This document shows positions 17,698 to 25,561 of a DNA stretch of 64,000 nucleotides, piece by piece (the first letter of the stretch is position 1; every line of letters begins with the position of its first letter). The notes under the pieces are model-generated. The model was not told where the DNA came from and ran no database searches. It worked only from the letters and a program-made list of their open reading frames with translations. A program made the translations under genes and the position numbers. This DNA comes from Bacteroidaceae bacterium (GTDB lineage Bacteria > Bacteroidota > Bacteroidia > Bacteroidales > Bacteroidaceae): contig JAFROT010000030.1 in assembly GCA_017429525.1 (NCBI GenBank), positions 1 through 64,000 on the forward strand. The letters run 5' to 3'.

Positions 17698-19758
17698 ATG
17701 AAGCATTACCTCTCCCTCCTGCTGATGGCTGCCGCGCTGACGGCCACAGCCCAGAATCCTTACCTCCCGTTGTGGGAGCACCTGCCCGATGGCGAACCAC
17801 GCGTCTTTGAAGACCCCGACCGCCCTGGCCACCTGCGCGCTTACATCATTGGTTCCCACGACACGCACTACAGCGAGTACTGCGGCAACGACGTCCGCAT
17901 GTGGTCGGCTCCTGTCGAAGACCTAACGCAGTGGCGCGACGAAGGCCCCATCTTCTCCTACTACGTGGATGGCCGCTGGGACACGATGTTTGCGCCCGAC
18001 CTCGTCGAGGTCAAGGACAAGGCCACTGGCAAGAAGACCTACTGGCTCTATCCCCACTCGCGCGGATGGCGACGCGTAGGCATGGTCTGCAAGAGCGACC
18101 GCCCCGATGGCCCCTTCACGCCTGTCAACCTGACCGCCGACGGACGAGCCTGCGTCGAAGGCTCGGTGATCGATTTCGACCCCAGCGTGTTCGTCGAGAC
18201 GATTACAGACCGCAAAGACCCCGACTTCGCTCGTGGCTTCCGCGCCTACGCGTTCTATGGCTTTCAGCACTCCACAGCCATCGAACTCGACCCCGAGAAG
18301 ATGTACTCCGTGCGTCCTGGCACGAAGGTGATCGACCCCTTCATTCCCGCCAGCAGCCACGACGGTCGCCTCCTCGACAAAGAGGGCACGCAGTACGCGG
18401 CCCTCTATCAAGGCCAGAATCCGCTGGACTTCAACTTCTTCGAGGCCAGCAGCATCCGCCAGGTCGGGAACAAATATGTGATGGTGTTCTCCGGCTATAG
18501 CGGCAAGGAATATGGCTTGGGCAACACCAACAGCGCCCTTCGCTATGCCTATGGCGACTCGCCTCTGGGTCCTTGGCGCGCTGGTGGCGTGTTGGTGGAC
18601 AGCCGCGGCGTGGTGCTCAACGAGGATGGCACGCATATCACGACGTCCAACGCAGCCCACAACACGCACGGGTCGCTGCAGCAGATCAATGGGCAGTGGT
18701 ATGTCTTCTATCACCGCCCACCACGCGGTTTCGCCAATGCACGTCAGCCTATGGTGGCGCCCGTCAAGATTGAATGGGACAAGAAATCCGTTGCTCGGGG
18801 CGGTCAGGTGCGCATCACCGCCTACGACCCCTTCACGCCCAGCCACGAGTGGACAGCCATGGCAAGCGATGGCAACGAATATCGTGGCGCTGAGGTGACC
18901 AGCGAAGGCTTTCAGATCTATGGATTGCCGCCCTACGCCTACTATAGCGCCGGCATCGCCTGCTACATGACGGGCCCTGGCTCCAACGAGTGGTTGCAGG
19001 ACAACCACGACGTATGGTCCAACCACATGGATCTGGCCGGACTGAAGAATGGCGGCATCGTAGGTTTCAAGTACTTCGGCTTTGGCGGGTTGGCGAAGAC
19101 TGAGAAGGGCGTGCCCGCTTTTGAAGGCACCAAGCAGGGCGACGGCACGTACCTCAGCCTCAACCTGACGCCCGGCGGACATGGCGCCTTCAAGATCCAT
19201 ATCATGCTGGATGGCCCCTATGCCAACAGCACCTGGAACGGACGTGAGATAGGCGTCATCGACGTACCTGCCGATGCCCGTCGCGAGGCCAGCACCTTCA
19301 GTGTCCCAGTCGCCGCCGTCGAGGGTCTCAAGGGCAAGCATGCCGTCTACCTCGTTGTCGAAGGCCCTGAGATAGAGCAGCCCCAGGGCAATCAGCGCCA
19401 GCAATGGAACCGTCGTCAGCAGCCCCAGCGCCCGCAGGGCCTCTGCGACCTCCATGGCATCGGCTTCGCCAAGGGCGGTAGCCTGCAGGTGAGCGACTTC
19501 ACGAAGGTGCCCGAAGTCACAATCACGGTCGACGGCCAGCGGCTGAACCTCCCCACCACGCCTATCTACAGCAGCAACGCCAATGGCTATACCGACGCCA
19601 CGCATTATCAGGTCTATGCACCTTTGAAAGCCAACTCTGTGCTGAAAGCCTCTGCCAACGATCCCGCCGTTCAGTTCGAAGTGGGCCCGATAGCTGATGG
19701 CCGTGCCACCGTCAAAGCCACTTATAAAGGCTGCCGAAAGACATTCCTAATCAATTAA
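17698..19758 (+). CDS. Secreted GH43-type arabinosidase with C-terminal carbohydrate-binding region
   Basis: The 686-aa protein has a signal peptide (MKHYLSLLLMAAALTATAQ). The GH43 fold shows the base aspartate in RVFEDPDRPGHLRAY, an aspartate in SVIDFDPSVFVET and the acid glutamate in FNFFEASSIRQVGNKYVMVF. From about residue 410 there is a CBM6-like domain (SEGFQIYGLPPYAYYSAGIA, YVDD-like metal ligands not evident), then a low-complexity Q/R linker (QPQGNQRQQWNRRQQPQRPQ) and a C-terminal sandwich. It probably removes arabinosyl or related side groups and closes the GH43-GH95-GH98-GH43 cluster. The 82-bp gap to GH98 has a weak hairpin but no clear promoter. Confidence 0.8.
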   Translation: MKHYLSLLLMAAALTATAQNPYLPLWEHLPDGEPRVFEDPDRPGHLRAYIIGSHDTHYSEYCGNDVRMWSAPVEDLTQWRDEGPIFSYYVDGRWDTMFAPDLVEVKDKATGKKTYWLYPHSRGWRRVGMVCKSDRPDGPFTPVNLTADGRACVEGSVIDFDPSVFVETITDRKDPDFARGFRAYAFYGFQHSTAIELDPEKMYSVRPGTKVIDPFIPASSHDGRLLDKEGTQYAALYQGQNPLDFNFFEASSIRQVGNKYVMVFSGYSGKEYGLGNTNSALRYAYGDSPLGPWRAGGVLVDSRGVVLNEDGTHITTSNAAHNTHGSLQQINGQWYVFYHRPPRGFANARQPMVAPVKIEWDKKSVARGGQVRITAYDPFTPSHEWTAMASDGNEYRGAEVTSEGFQIYGLPPYAYYSAGIACYMTGPGSNEWLQDNHDVWSNHMDLAGLKNGGIVGFKYFGFGGLAKTEKGVPAFEGTKQGDGTYLSLNLTPGGHGAFKIHIMLDGPYANSTWNGREIGVIDVPADARREASTFSVPVAAVEGLKGKHAVYLVVEGPEIEQPQGNQRQQWNRRQQPQRPQGLCDLHGIGFAKGGSLQVSDFTKVPEVTITVDGQRLNLPTTPIYSSNANGYTDATHYQVYAPLKANSVLKASANDPAVQFEVGPIADGRATVKATYKGCRKTFLIN

Positions 19759-19774
19759 GGTTAGAAGTTAAGGA

Positions 19775-19811
19775 GTTAAGGCGTTCGGCCAAGTATGGAG
19801 AACGCCTTAAC
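19775..19811. terminator. 12-bp perfect hairpin after the hydrolase cluster
   Basis: GTTAAGGCGTTC (19775-19786) pairs exactly with GAACGCCTTAAC (19800-19811). It is followed by TTCCTCTCGCTTTCC, so it would act mainly on the plus strand. Confidence 0.65.
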
Positions 19812-19900
19812 TTCCTCTCGCTTTCCTACGATTCGCCTGACGGGCGACCCTCGCAGAGAGGTCTACGAATAGATCTTCACACCTTTACTTATATACGCGT

Positions 19901-20010
19901 GGCTCTTCACGTCCATTCGTGTGGCCCTTCACGTCCATTCGTGAAGGGCTGCACGTCCGTATGTGTAGGCCTTAGCGACCGTTCGCGTAGCCCTTCACGT
20001 CCGTATGTGT
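19901..20010. repeat. 22-bp tandem repeat, locus B
   Basis: Five units of 22 bp lie between convergent genes. Each is built on CTTCACGTCCRTTCGTGTAGG or a variant such as CCTTAGCGACCGTTCGCGTA. A decayed copy precedes them at about 19872-19900. They match locus A in reverse complement and locus C in the same way. Confidence 0.8.
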
Positions 20011-20038
20011 ACGACTCTTGGATGGCCAACACCCATTT

Positions 20039-20998
20039 TTAGGCGTAGTGATTCCTCCCGATTGCTTTATTGGCTATCCACAGGATGATGGGGGCGGAGA
20101 AGAGTCCGGCAAGGGCGTCGATGGCGTAGTGGGCTTGGATGTAGACGGTAGCGCAGCAGAGCAATGCCCAGAAGGGTAGCAGGAAGGGGGTGAGCCGTGG
20201 TGCAAAGCGCCGTGAGAGCAAGAGCACGATGGTGGAGATGCCGATGTGGCTGCTGGGGAAGGCTGCTGTGGGGCGTTCGCCCGCCTCTTGTGCTTGGGCC
20301 ACGAGCTGGTGGAAAAAGCCGTCGCTCCATCCGGGCGCGGGCAGCATTTCAGTGTGGCTGCTAAAGTAGGTCCCGAGTGCGGGGAAATGGCCACTACTGA
20401 TGGCGTCAAGGCCTACAGCCTGGAAATAGAACTGCGGTCCTGCTACGGGCAGGAAGATGTAGATGGCGTAGTAAAGGAAGAATGAGGCGAGGATGGTGGT
20501 GCCCACTCGCTGGAACGGACGCAGGTCGATGCCTCCTTGGCCGTGCCAGCCTCGCCATAGGGCGGCGAGGGTGAGGGCGGCAATCATCGGATAGTAGCTC
20601 CAATAGCCGAGGTTGAATGCTTCGCTCCAGAAGGGTTGTGGGAGCGTCTGACTGAAGAGGAGTGCAGGTTGGCAGCCGAACAGGTGCTGCTCGGTGGCTG
20701 CGAAGAGGTGGTCAAGATTGCTGGCCGAGCGGTTGAACTCGTAGGTGTCGGGGTACCATCGGATGAGCCATGCCATCTGTGCGAGCGTACGGACGACTGT
20801 CATCTGCGGGACCCAACGTCCACGTAGGGCGAAGGTCGCGCCGATGAGCGCGGCGGTCATCGCTGCCCACTCTGCACGCATCGTTATTATCGCCCATGGA
20901 TCAGAAAGCCGACGGTACAGGATGATCATCAGCAGGAGGGTGAACGCGCAGTAGAGTGCTGCAGCCTTCTCAATGGTGAGCAGACGGAGACGGGTCAT
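20039..20998 (-). CDS. PAP2 superfamily membrane phosphatase/transferase
   Basis: The 319-aa polytopic membrane protein has about six to eight hydrophobic segments. The PAP2 signature is visible: PTAAFPSSHIGIST (motif 2) and AHYAIDALAG (motif 3 with the catalytic His and Asp). The first motif is less typical, with the R/Q-rich loop before GPQFYFQAV as the candidate. The layout resembles inositolphosphoceramide/phosphatidylinositol synthase-type PAP2 proteins as well as lipid phosphatases, so the substrate is open. It ends near the 22-bp repeat locus B and lies on the same strand as the SDR gene, 296 bp away. Confidence 0.75.
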   Translation of the reverse strand: MTRLRLLTIEKAAALYCAFTLLLMIILYRRLSDPWAIITMRAEWAAMTAALIGATFALRGRWVPQMTVVRTLAQMAWLIRWYPDTYEFNRSASNLDHLFAATEQHLFGCQPALLFSQTLPQPFWSEAFNLGYWSYYPMIAALTLAALWRGWHGQGGIDLRPFQRVGTTILASFFLYYAIYIFLPVAGPQFYFQAVGLDAISSGHFPALGTYFSSHTEMLPAPGWSDGFFHQLVAQAQEAGERPTAAFPSSHIGISTIVLLLSRRFAPRLTPFLLPFWALLCCATVYIQAHYAIDALAGLFSAPIILWIANKAIGRNHYA

Positions 20999-21294
20999 GG
21001 GAGTATGATGATGGATAATGGACAGTGGACAGCGAACGATGGAAGTTCTTCGCAGAGCGAAGCGAGCAGAGCTCTAACGCACGAGTTATTTGACGAAGGT
21101 TGGAGTAGATCGGATGAGTTGTTTGACAAGGAGAGTAAATGCGAAATAGATACGCAATAAATGATTTCAGTAAATCAATATCATTCCTTTCTTGGATGAG
21201 ATCTCTTGAAAGGGCCGCATGGCATCCCGAAGGATGAAGCTTGATCCTTCAAGGAGCGAGCAAAGCTCGAGGAACGTCGCATCGAACCGAGCGA
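20999..21294. other. Intergenic region with decayed repeats
   Basis: No gene is supported. It holds a GGATAATGGACAGTGGAC-type repeat (21011-21041), a one-armed copy of the AGTAAATGC hairpin family (21123-21195) and a dyad GAAGGATGAAGCTTGATCCTTC-like (about 21231-21252, shown here without its flanks) that may end the SDR transcript on the minus strand. Confidence 0.55.
21123..21195. repeat. AGTAAATGC hairpin family, degenerate copy
   Basis: TTTGACAAGGAGAGTAAATGC is followed by ATGATTTCAGTAAATCAATA and TCATTC..CTTGG. This matches the left arm and loop of the elements at 34629 and 36528, but the right arm is missing. Confidence 0.65.
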
Positions 21295-22368
21295 TCAGAG
21301 CCAACCTTGCTGCTTATACCAATGGACGGAAGCGCGGACGCCGTCGGCGAGTGGCCATTGGGGGGCATAGCCGAGTTCGCGGCGAGCGGGCTCGATGTCG
21401 CAGTTCCAGTTGCGCTGGGCCAGGATGTGGTATTTATCCATGTTGAGCGTCGTCAGTCGGCCCAGGCGCCGGCAGATAGCGCCGTTGACGGTGCAGACGG
21501 CACGTAGGAACCAGAGCGGTGCCTTGATGTGGAGAACGCCTCGGGTGCCCATCTCCTGCTGGAGCAAATCGCTAAAGGCACGGCTATTGTAGCTCTTGCC
21601 ATCCGAGAGGAAGTAGGCGCGATGGAGGACGTCGGAGGCAGGTCGCTCGCAAGCGAGGAAAGCGGCTTGGACGACATCCATCACGTAGACGAAGGTGATT
21701 TCCTGCGGTTTGTAGCCGACAGCGAAGTCGATGTGCTGGCGAATGCTCTTGGCCATAAGGAAATAGTCGCGCTCGCGAGGGCCATAGACGCCAGTGGGTC
21801 GCAGGATGACCCATGGGAGGTCGTCTTGCTGGCGGAGCCACTCCTCGGCTGCCAGCTTGCTCTCGCCGTAGGCTGTATTGGGGCGTGGCGTATCGTCCTC
21901 GGTGATGTCGGGATATATTTTAGCGCTGTTTGTAGCTGACGATTTGTCTTCGTTCCCGTTCCTGTTAACGGGCTGCTCCTTGATAGCGCCGAAGATGCTG
22001 AGCGAGCTCATGTAGACGAAGCGCTGCGGCATCATGCCGGTCTCGCGCAGGGCGCATACCAAGTTCTGGGTGCCTTCGGTGTTGGTGCGGAAGAAGCCCT
22101 CGCGGTTGAGGCTCTTCGTGGCTCCTGCAGCATGAATGACGTAGTTCCAGGCGTGGCCGTCCATCTCTTGGCGCAGCGCTAAGAGTTGTTCGTGCAGGCG
22201 TGAGGGGTTGCCGAGGTCGAGTTCAGCGAAGCGGGTGCGCGGGTCGGTGAGGTATTGTCGGCTGCTGGTGCGGCGCATGCCCGCCCACATCTCGTGGCCG
22301 CGCTCGAGTCCTTCGCTGATGATGAAGCTGCCGATGAAGCCCGAAGCTCCTGTGACCAATATTCGCAT
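21295..22368 (-). CDS. NAD-dependent epimerase/dehydratase (extended SDR)
   Basis: The 357-aa protein has the Rossmann motif GASGFIG at residues 7-13, an acidic residue after beta-2 (FAELDLGNP), a serine in VYMSSLSIFG and the catalytic YGESK, all standard for extended SDRs. The segment ILRPTGVYGPRERDYF matches nucleotide-sugar epimerases and sterol-dehydrogenase-like members. The substrate is probably a nucleotide sugar or a 3-beta-hydroxy compound, which the sequence cannot decide. It is transcribed away from the mannan operon, with a promoter box at 22412-22419 shortly upstream of the start. Confidence 0.85.
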   Translation of the reverse strand: MRILVTGASGFIGSFIISEGLERGHEMWAGMRRTSSRQYLTDPRTRFAELDLGNPSRLHEQLLALRQEMDGHAWNYVIHAAGATKSLNREGFFRTNTEGTQNLVCALRETGMMPQRFVYMSSLSIFGAIKEQPVNRNGNEDKSSATNSAKIYPDITEDDTPRPNTAYGESKLAAEEWLRQQDDLPWVILRPTGVYGPRERDYFLMAKSIRQHIDFAVGYKPQEITFVYVMDVVQAAFLACERPASDVLHRAYFLSDGKSYNSRAFSDLLQQEMGTRGVLHIKAPLWFLRAVCTVNGAICRRLGRLTTLNMDKYHILAQRNWNCDIEPARRELGYAPQWPLADGVRASVHWYKQQGWL

Positions 22369-22411
22369 CGTTTTGTCCTGTTTTTAGGGGCTAAGTTGAA
22401 TTATTTTGGTG

Positions 22412-22419
22412 CAAAGGTA
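22412..22419 (-). promoter_or_regulatory. -7 promoter box for the SDR gene
   Basis: Minus-strand TACCTTTG matches TAnnTTTG, about 45 bp upstream of the ATG at 22368. Confidence 0.55.
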
Positions 22420-22506
22420 CACAAAACTTTCCACTTCAGAGGTAAAGTTGATAGAAAAGTGTCAAACTAAGTCAAGAAAGTGTCAATCCCTTACGGAAAA
22501 AAGCCT

Positions 22507-22514
22507 TATCTTTG
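22507..22514 (+). promoter_or_regulatory. -7 promoter box for the mannan operon
   Basis: TATCTTTG lies 58 bp before the GH26 ATG. It is the only good box in front of seven same-strand genes and so may drive the operon. A consensus -33 TTTG at 19 bp is not present. Confidence 0.55.
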
Positions 22515-22572
22515 TCGCAGAAAACTAGCAAATTGACCATTTGAAGTACTAAAATAGCATATCGTAAGCGTA

Positions 22573-23751
22573 ATGAAACATTATTGTATCGTGCTCATCG
22601 CCTTGCTGTCGTGCGTTCTCGCGGCGCACGGCCAAGAGTCGCCCCAGCGCTCTGCTGAAGCCGAGGCTCTGCTGCAGTGCCTGCGTGAGATAGAGGGCGA
22701 GAAGACCCTCTCCGGCACCATCGCCAACGTCAACTGGAACCTCAATGAGGCCAAATGGGTGCATCAGCACACAGGCAAGTGGCCCGCCCTGAACTACTTT
22801 GACTTCATCCACGCCCCCTATTCGCAAAAAGGCGGCTGGATAGATTATACAAACGTCACCGAGGTCGTCAACTGGCACAAGCAGGGCGGCGTCGTAGGCA
22901 TCATGTGGCACTGGAACGTACGCACTAACAATGGCCAGGACTACACCTGCACGCCGGGAACAGGGGATAACCAGACGAGCTTCGACGTGCGTAAGATCTT
23001 CGAGCCGGAGTCAGCTGAATACAAGCAGATGATGAAGGACATCGACCAGATTGCTTCCTACCTGAAACTGTTGAAGCTGCGCAAGATACCCGTGCTGTGG
23101 CGCCCTCTGCATGAGGCCGGGGGTATGTGGTTCTGGTGGGGCATGGATGCCGAGGCTTGCAAGGAACTCTGGCGCGTGATGTACCATCGGTTCCAGGAAG
23201 CGGGGCTCGACAACCTCATTTGGGTGTGGACGTCGGCAGCCGCGTGGAACAAGCCCTACAGCGATGGCTACAACTGGTATCCTGGCGACGAGTACGTGGA
23301 CATCGTAGGCATTGATATTTACAACAACACCAGTGCCTACGACATCAACACGAAGTGCTACAAATTCCTAAGGAAGTATTCGCCTGACAAGATGGTGGCG
23401 CTCACCGAGTTCGGTAATGTCGCCAAGATCAGCGCACAGTGGAGGGCGGGCAGTAAGTGGCTCTTCTTCATGCCTTGGTACGACTATGAGCGCACCAAAG
23501 ACCCCTCGAGTGATGCCTTCAAGAGTACCGACCACGGCCATGCCAACGCCGAGTGGTGGGAGGATGCCTTTGCCTGCGACTTCGTGCTGACGCGCGATGA
23601 TTTCCGTGAGTTGCGCACCAGCATCCGCGACATCCAGGCCGCCGAGCGGCTGGCAGCCCCCGCGGGCACCTACGACCTCATGGGCCGCCCATGGGTGGAA
23701 GGCAGCCGAGGCGTCATGATTCATAACGGCAAGAAATACATGCGAAAATGA
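22573..23751 (+). CDS. Secreted GH26 beta-mannanase
   Basis: The 392-aa protein has a signal peptide (MKHYCIVLIALLSCVLAAHG). The GH26 TIM barrel shows the acid/base E181 in LWRPLHEAGGMWFWWG and the nucleophile E279 in VALTEFGNV. Conserved aromatic residues for mannan binding are present (WHWNVR, WVWTSAAAW, NWYPGDEYVDIVGID). It ends with a Prevotella-type tail (TYDLMGRPWVEGSRGVMI). It should cut beta-1,4-mannan backbones into oligosaccharides and is the first gene of the mannan operon. Its stop codon overlaps the start of the esterase gene by 4 bp (ATGA at 23748). Confidence 0.92.
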   Translation: MKHYCIVLIALLSCVLAAHGQESPQRSAEAEALLQCLREIEGEKTLSGTIANVNWNLNEAKWVHQHTGKWPALNYFDFIHAPYSQKGGWIDYTNVTEVVNWHKQGGVVGIMWHWNVRTNNGQDYTCTPGTGDNQTSFDVRKIFEPESAEYKQMMKDIDQIASYLKLLKLRKIPVLWRPLHEAGGMWFWWGMDAEACKELWRVMYHRFQEAGLDNLIWVWTSAAAWNKPYSDGYNWYPGDEYVDIVGIDIYNNTSAYDINTKCYKFLRKYSPDKMVALTEFGNVAKISAQWRAGSKWLFFMPWYDYERTKDPSSDAFKSTDHGHANAEWWEDAFACDFVLTRDDFRELRTSIRDIQAAERLAAPAGTYDLMGRPWVEGSRGVMIHNGKKYMRK

Positions 23752-25049
23752 GACATCCGCTGTTCCTGCTCACCTTCGTGCTGACGTGCCTCCAGCCTGT
23801 TGCTGCTCAGCGCTACCGCCTCGCCATCGACCACGAGAGCGGCATCTATGCCAAGGGAGAGACGGCCACCGTCCGTTGTCATGCCACGGACACAGGTGCC
23901 GACTCGCTCCTCGTGCGCGTACATTATAATGATAAGGTAGGACGAGAGTTCCGTCTGCCTCCCATGGAAGGCGACTTCACGGTGTTGACACAGGCGCTGG
24001 ACTCGACATGTGCCGTGAAGGTGGAGGTGACGCCGCAAGGAGGTCGCACGGAGGCTATTGGCTATGTCGTGGCACCCGAAGGATTCCGCGCAGGCTATGA
24101 CGAGCCAGCCGACCTGATGGCCTACTGGGACAACCAGAAGCGCCAACTCAAAGCGCTACCCATGCAAGTGAAGACGACGGCGCTCCAAGTGCCTGAGCAG
24201 TACGCAGGCCGCTACATCTGTCAGGACGTGGAGATCAACTGCCTCGGTCCTGCGCCCGTTCGTGCCTATATGGCCAAGCCTGTCAAAGCCAAGAAGCGCT
24301 CGCTGCCCATCATCATCCTGTGCCGTGCGGCTGGCGTGAGCGGCAACTGGTGCCGATGCCAGGTGGGCGAATGTGTTCGCAATGCTGCCATGGCGAACGG
24401 CGCACTCAGTCTGGACATCAATGCCCACGGCATGCTCAATGGGCAGGACGACGACTATTATCGTATGCTGGAGAACGGCCTCCTGCGCAACTACTTCGAC
24501 CACAATGCCGCCGACCGCGAGACCTACTACTTCCGAGGCATGTATCTACGCCTCTTGCGGGCCATCGAGTTCATGACCCGCCAGCCCGAATGGGATGGCA
24601 AGCGTATCATCGTCATCGGCGAGAGTCAGGGCGGGGGCCAAGCCGTGGCTGCAGCAGGACTGGACAACCGCGTCTCGGCTGTCGTGCTCAACGTGCCGGC
24701 GTTGCAGGATCTGGGCGGAGCACGTGTGGGGCGTCGCAGCGGATGGCCACAGCCCATCGAGGGGCATCCACAGCTCAGCGATGCAATGCTGGATGCCACA
24801 TTGCCGTATTTCGACGGAGCGCTGCTCATCCGCCATTCACGAGCTGAGATCTACTGTGAGATGGGGCTCATCGACACCACTTGTCCGCCCTCCAGCATCT
24901 GGGCATCGCTCAACGGCGCTAAGGGCAAGAAGACCATCAACTGCGTACCCTTCCGCACCCATGCCTGGCCATCGGGCGACATCGCTCCCTACTGGCGCGA
25001 GCATTACCTTCATCCGCGCGAGGCCTTCATTGAAGACTACCTCAAGTGA
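23748..25049 (+). CDS. Secreted acetyl esterase, AXE1/CE7 family
   Basis: The 433-aa protein has a signal peptide (MRHPLFLLTFVLTCLQPVAA) and an N-terminal sandwich of about 110 residues. The alpha/beta-hydrolase domain carries the nucleophile S293 in GESQGGG, the acid in LIDTTCPPS and the histidine in RTHAWPSG. CE7-type enzymes remove acetyl groups from polysaccharides or oligosaccharides; in this operon acetylated mannan is the likely target. It is translationally coupled to GH26 through a 4-bp overlap. The chain contains YYFRGMYLRLLRAIEFM, a helix often seen in this family before the nucleophile elbow. Confidence 0.85.
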   Translation: MRHPLFLLTFVLTCLQPVAAQRYRLAIDHESGIYAKGETATVRCHATDTGADSLLVRVHYNDKVGREFRLPPMEGDFTVLTQALDSTCAVKVEVTPQGGRTEAIGYVVAPEGFRAGYDEPADLMAYWDNQKRQLKALPMQVKTTALQVPEQYAGRYICQDVEINCLGPAPVRAYMAKPVKAKKRSLPIIILCRAAGVSGNWCRCQVGECVRNAAMANGALSLDINAHGMLNGQDDDYYRMLENGLLRNYFDHNAADRETYYFRGMYLRLLRAIEFMTRQPEWDGKRIIVIGESQGGGQAVAAAGLDNRVSAVVLNVPALQDLGGARVGRRSGWPQPIEGHPQLSDAMLDATLPYFDGALLIRHSRAEIYCEMGLIDTTCPPSSIWASLNGAKGKKTINCVPFRTHAWPSGDIAPYWREHYLHPREAFIEDYLK

Positions 25050-25076
25050 AAGCCATCATGCCATAGCACCGATTGG

Positions 25077-25131
25077 GAAATGGACAATGGATAATGGGCA
25101 ATGGACGATGAACAATGGACAATGGATAATG
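25077..25131. repeat. GGACAATGG-type simple repeat
   Basis: About six imperfect 9-10 bp copies of ATGGACAATGGATAATGG lie between the esterase and the remnant gene. Related stretches occur at 10348-10374 and 21011-21041, always between genes. Confidence 0.7.
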
Positions 25132-25142
25132 AATAAAGAACT

Positions 25143-25506
25143 ATGAAAAAAGTATTATTAGTCACTCTATTGCTAAGTGTTTCGCTGTTTGAGGCCGTAG
25201 CGCAGGGTTTCCCTGATTTCTCCAAGTTGAACTTTGGCTGCGACGGCAATAGCATCACCTCAGATCAGCAGTGGTCGCAGACCGTGGTCGAGCAACTGGG
25301 CTTTGCCACTCACCACAATGTGGCCGTAGGCTCTGCCACCTGGGCCTGCCACCCCGACACGCAGGACTACGGCAGCGCGCCAGCAGACCCTCAAGTGCTT
25401 CGATGAGGCCGGAATCAAATACGAATATAGCGAGACGCCCGGAGGCCACAGCTGGCATGTGTGGCACTACGACCTCCGCGACTTCGCTCCCCGCCTGTTT
25501 AAGTAG
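25143..25506 (+). pseudogene. Remnant fusing an SGNH esterase start to a CE1 esterase end
   Basis: From 25143 a signal peptide and an SGNH-type N-terminus are read (KLNFGCDGNSITSDQQWSQ, WACHPDTQDYGS), and this frame stops at 25406. One frame over, from about 25378, comes RQQTLKCFDEAGIKYEYSET followed by GGHSWHVWHYDLRDFAPRLF and a stop at 25506. That is the C-terminal end of a CE1/esterase-D-like enzyme with its catalytic histidine. The two pieces belong to different families, so a deletion has most likely removed the 3' part of one gene and the 5' part of the next. No functional enzyme can be made from it. Confidence 0.75.
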
Positions 25507-25561
25507 GCGCAAGAATTCACATCTTCCTATTACCCACATAATCTTAAAGCTGTAAACAAAG

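Noticed and set aside
17923..19605. A 560-codon antisense frame over the second GH43 gene
   Set aside because: Shadow frame; the sense frame has a signal peptide and GH43 residues.
24546..24836. Antisense frames in the CE7 esterase gene
   Set aside because: Shadows of a high-GC gene with clear catalytic residues on the sense strand.
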